NCBI RefSeq assembly: GCF_016651435.1
Contig: NZ_JAEPRJ010000001.1
Coordinates: 1,488,001 to 1,552,000 of the forward strand
DNA: 64,000 nucleotides
Direction: 5' to 3'
From: Catonella massiliensis
GTDB taxonomy: Bacteria; Bacillota; Clostridia; Lachnospirales; Lachnospiraceae
Below, piece after piece: positions 61,325 to 64,000 of this stretch (position 1 is the first letter of the stretch; each line of letters begins with the position of its first letter). A program made the translations under genes and the position numbers. The notes below the pieces were generated by a model, which saw only the letters and a program-made list of their open reading frames with translations, had not been told where the DNA came from and did no database searches.

Positions 61325-63160
61325 TTATGCTGCCGCTCCTTTAAAGTAGATTTCATACCATTTTAAGAAGGTATAGATAGTATATACCTTACGTCCGTTA
61401 TTGGTTATGCCGTTAAAATGGTCATCTAAGAGCTTGTTTATCTTATCTTTATCAAAGAACTCACTTACAAAGTCTTTGTTAAAGACTTCCTTAACTATTT
61501 TATAATACTTCTCTTCCTTAATCCATAACACAAAAGGCACAACAAAGCCTAGCTTCCTACGCTTTGCCCAGTCTTCAGGAAGTTTGTTCTTGGCAGCCCT
61601 TCTAAAGGCATACTTGGTTATCTCGTTATGTACCTTATGTCTGACAGGGATAGTTCTTGCAAGCTCCCACATCTTTTTGTCAAGAAGAGGCACTCTAAGC
61701 TCTATGGAATTTGCCATAGTCATCTTGTCAGCTTTAAGAAGGATGTCCTCTACTATCCACATCTTCATATCCAGATAAAGCCTTTTTGAGACATCATCCA
61801 TATTTTTAACTTCGTCATAGTATTTCTTAGTCAAATCCCTTGAGGTCTCAGCATTCTTATACTTAGAGGTGACAAGGGAATTCGCAAGCTCATCCGTCAT
61901 GATCTCTGCAGGCCCTATGTATCTATCCTCTACCTTCTGACCGTATTTCAATATAATGGTCTGCCCCCTAAAATGCTTCCTATCCTTGTACTTCAAGTAG
62001 AGCTTATGTCTAAGGCTAAAAGGAAGCTTCCTATACATCCTCTGAGGTAGTGCATCTGCGTACTCATTGTAGCCTGCAAAAAGCTCGTCAGCACCTTCTC
62101 CTGAGAGCACCACCTTGACCTGCTCAGATGCAAGTTTTGAGAGGAAGTATAGAGGCACTGAGGAAAGGTTTGCGTGTGGCTCATCAGAATAATACTGCAC
62201 CTTATTGATGCCTTCGAAGAATTCATCAGGAGTAATCAGCTTTGCAAAGTTTTTAATGCCAAGGCTGTCCGAAAGCTCCTTTGCGTACATAGTTTCATTA
62301 AAGCCCTTGTTGTCAAAGCCCACTGAAAATGTCTTATCAGGCAGAGCTGTTGCCACCACATAGCTAGAGTCAACTCCACCTGAGAGGAAGGAGCCTACCT
62401 CTACATCGCTGATTTTATGGTATTTAACTGACTCTTCTACCTCTTTTTCTATCTTGCCCACAGCCTCATCAAAGGTCATGTCCTTATAATCAAGAGTAAG
62501 ATTATAGTAGGTCTTTATCTCCATTTTCCCATTTTCGTATATGTAATAATGCCCCGGTCTTAACTTCTTAACCCCCTTAAAGAAAGTCTCCTCTAGAGGA
62601 TTGTACTGAAAAACCAAATAATGCTTTAGTGCCTTTTCATTTACTGCCTTCTTAAACTTTGGGTACTTAAGGAAGGACTTAACCTCTGAGCCAAAGAGTA
62701 AGTCTCCATCAAGTAAAGCATAATAATAAGGCTTGATACCAAAGTGGTCTCTTGCACCAAAGAGCTTCTCCTTCTTGCTATCCCAGATAGTAAAAGCAAA
62801 CATCCCTCGAAGCTTAGCTAAAATTCCTTCTTCGCCGTATTCTTCATAGCCATGTAAGATAACTTCCGTATCTGTATGTGTCTTAAACTTGTAGCCCTTA
62901 GCCACAAGGTCCTCCCTAAGCTCCTGATAGTTATAGATTTCTCCGTTAAATATGATGGCTGTATCGCCGCTTTCATTTAATATAGGCTGAGAGCCCTCGT
63001 GCAAGTCAATGATACTAAGTCTTCTAAAGCCAAAGTTAACATCTTTGTCAAAATAATAACCATCACTGTCAGGACCACGGTGAATAATCTGGTTATTCAT
63101 CTCTTTTATTACATTTTTATCTTTTACATTTTTACTGCAAAATCCTACAAATCCACACAT
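61325..63160 (-). CDS. asnB: Glutamine-dependent asparagine synthetase-like amidotransferase (AsnB/AsnH)
   Basis: Enzyme of 611 residues. The class II glutaminase domain starts with catalytic Cys2 (MCGFVGFCS) and has IIHRGPDSDGYY, FGFRRLSIIDL and FNGEIYNYQELR; the synthetase domain has the PP-loop SGGVDSS at residues 260-266 and VLSGEGADELFAGYNEY. It is intact. Free asparagine synthesis is the default call, but the close row with a MurE-like ligase, D-Asp ligase and racemase recalls AsnH of Lactococcus lactis, which amidates D-Asp in the cell-wall bridge. GGAG precedes the ATG. Confidence 0.9.
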   Translation of the reverse strand: MCGFVGFCSKNVKDKNVIKEMNNQIIHRGPDSDGYYFDKDVNFGFRRLSIIDLHEGSQPILNESGDTAIIFNGEIYNYQELREDLVAKGYKFKTHTDTEVILHGYEEYGEEGILAKLRGMFAFTIWDSKKEKLFGARDHFGIKPYYYALLDGDLLFGSEVKSFLKYPKFKKAVNEKALKHYLVFQYNPLEETFFKGVKKLRPGHYYIYENGKMEIKTYYNLTLDYKDMTFDEAVGKIEKEVEESVKYHKISDVEVGSFLSGGVDSSYVVATALPDKTFSVGFDNKGFNETMYAKELSDSLGIKNFAKLITPDEFFEGINKVQYYSDEPHANLSSVPLYFLSKLASEQVKVVLSGEGADELFAGYNEYADALPQRMYRKLPFSLRHKLYLKYKDRKHFRGQTIILKYGQKVEDRYIGPAEIMTDELANSLVTSKYKNAETSRDLTKKYYDEVKNMDDVSKRLYLDMKMWIVEDILLKADKMTMANSIELRVPLLDKKMWELARTIPVRHKVHNEITKYAFRRAAKNKLPEDWAKRRKLGFVVPFVLWIKEEKYYKIVKEVFNKDFVSEFFDKDKINKLLDDHFNGITNNGRKVYTIYTFLKWYEIYFKGAAA

Positions 63161-63169
63161 ATTCTCTCC

Positions 63170-64000
63170 TTACATCCTGCCAAGAATCTCTCTTACCGTG
63201 TCTATCTCGCTGTATGGCAGATATTCGTTTCCTATTACCTGATAAGGCTCTACACCCTTTCCTGCAAGCAGTACTATATCTTCCTCACCTGCCATCTTTA
63301 AGGCGTGTTCAATGGCTTCTTTTCTATCTTCTATTACAGTGTAATTTGTTTTATCACAATCTGAAATGAGTCCCTCTACAATGTGGGCTATGCTCTCATT
63401 TCTAGGGTTATCAGCTGTAAATACAACCTCGTCCGAATTCTCAAGGGCAATCCTTCCCAAATCAGGCCTCATACTGGAGTCTCTGTTACCACCGCTATGC
63501 CCTATGAGGGTAATTATCCTCTTGTGCGGCACCTTGATTAAAGTTTTAAGCACATTTAAGAGTCCATCCGGAGTATGTGCAAAGTCTATAATTATCTTAT
63601 AGCCCTTATCCGTATGAAGAACTTCCATCCTTCCGCCCACTCCGGTAAAGCTCTTTAGGGCTTTAGCACTTTCTTCAATCCCGATTCCTTTAGCATAGGC
63701 AGCAGATATAGCCGCAAGCACATTGTATACATTAAATACACCCACCAGGTGGGTCTCTATCTTATATACATCGCCTAAAAAATGCAAATCAAACTTCATC
63801 TTCCAGTCATCAAAGCTTATATTGTCCGCATAAAAATCTGCACTTTTATCATTTATTCCGTATGTAATCACCTCTGCAGGAGTATGGAGTCTGTATTCCC
63901 TTGAGTGCTCATCATCTATGTTTAGCACAGCAGTCTTTAATTTCCCGTTTTTAACAGTATGCCCAAGCTGGGTAAATAAGAGCTCCTTGGTGCGGGCATA
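63170..64000 (-). CDS. MurE-like UDP-MurNAc-tripeptide ligase, C-terminal part
   Basis: Partial: the frame is open at the window edge (YARTKELLFTQLG is the first visible part) and ends at 63170, giving 276 residues. Mur ligase middle and C-terminal domains are clear: GVFNVYNVLAAISAAYA, GVGGRMEVL, IIIDFAHTPDGLLNVLK, and the amino-acid-recognition motif DNPR in FTADNPRNES, which in known MurE enzymes marks meso-diaminopimelate use. The usual AGKGHE motif reads LAGKGVEPYQ here. It precedes asnB by nine bases. It may be the main murE or a second copy tied to this cluster. Confidence 0.88.
   Translation of the reverse strand, partial: YARTKELLFTQLGHTVKNGKLKTAVLNIDDEHSREYRLHTPAEVITYGINDKSADFYADNISFDDWKMKFDLHFLGDVYKIETHLVGVFNVYNVLAAISAAYAKGIGIEESAKALKSFTGVGGRMEVLHTDKGYKIIIDFAHTPDGLLNVLKTLIKVPHKRIITLIGHSGGNRDSSMRPDLGRIALENSDEVVFTADNPRNESIAHIVEGLISDCDKTNYTVIEDRKEAIEHALKMAGEEDIVLLAGKGVEPYQVIGNEYLPYSEIDTVREILGRM

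Overview
The window looks like chromosome of a low-GC, flagellated, anaerobic Firmicute, most likely a member of Clostridia of Lachnospiraceae type. This rests on strong GGAGG ribosome binding sites, frequent GTG/TTG starts, a CheC-FliN type FliY in place of a plain FliN, CheC/CheD chemotaxis adaptation, Rex, a c-di-AMP receptor of the DarA family, and sigma-A promoters close to TTGACA-17-TATAAT. Almost every gene is on the minus strand; only an L,D-transpeptidase (20425-21237) and pheA (58233-59363) run on the plus strand. Species cannot be named from the sequence alone.

Region 1 (1-20200) is the distal part of one large flagellar and chemotaxis operon, read right to left: flbD, motA, motB, fliL, fliM, fliY, fliO, fliP, fliQ, fliR, flhB, flhA, flhF, flhG, a PilZ/YcgR-like c-di-GMP effector, cheB, cheA, cheW, cheC, cheD, a small membrane protein, the motility sigma factor and a FapA-like gene cut by the window edge. 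It provides the stator, switch, export gate, placement factors and signalling array. No cheY or cheR is present here. A good promoter lies just before flbD.

Region 2 (20200-35300) is mixed metabolism: L,D-transpeptidase, recJ, ilvN-ilvC, the DarA-like c-di-AMP receptor, a pair of related unknown proteins, a glycogen debranching enzyme, dtd, enolase, mscL with an added zinc ribbon, rlmH, a fused NAD(P)HX repair enzyme, acpS and rex.

Region 3 (35300-47800) holds pnp behind a long leader hairpin, a membrane GGDEF-EAL protein, a phospholipid cluster (PAP2, pssA, psd) overlapping an S41 protease gene, an aldose epimerase and a 986-residue secreted Ig-like surface protein.

Region 4 (47800-64000) has pyrC-pyrF-pyrK-pyrD, a DHH phosphoesterase, a voltage-sensor-type K+ channel, a complete tRNA-Gly transcription unit, an unexplained palindromic element, htrA, a GH114-like protein with a DUF5050-like partner, pheA, and at the right edge a MurE-like ligase, an asparagine-synthetase-like amidotransferase, a D-aspartate-ligase-like ATP-grasp enzyme and an aspartate racemase in one tight row. 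That last group is the most interesting system: together the four could make, attach and amidate D-aspartate on peptidoglycan, yet the MurE-like protein carries the meso-diaminopimelate motif DNPR, which does not fit the usual lysine acceptor. No CRISPR array, prophage, insertion sequence or rRNA gene was seen.
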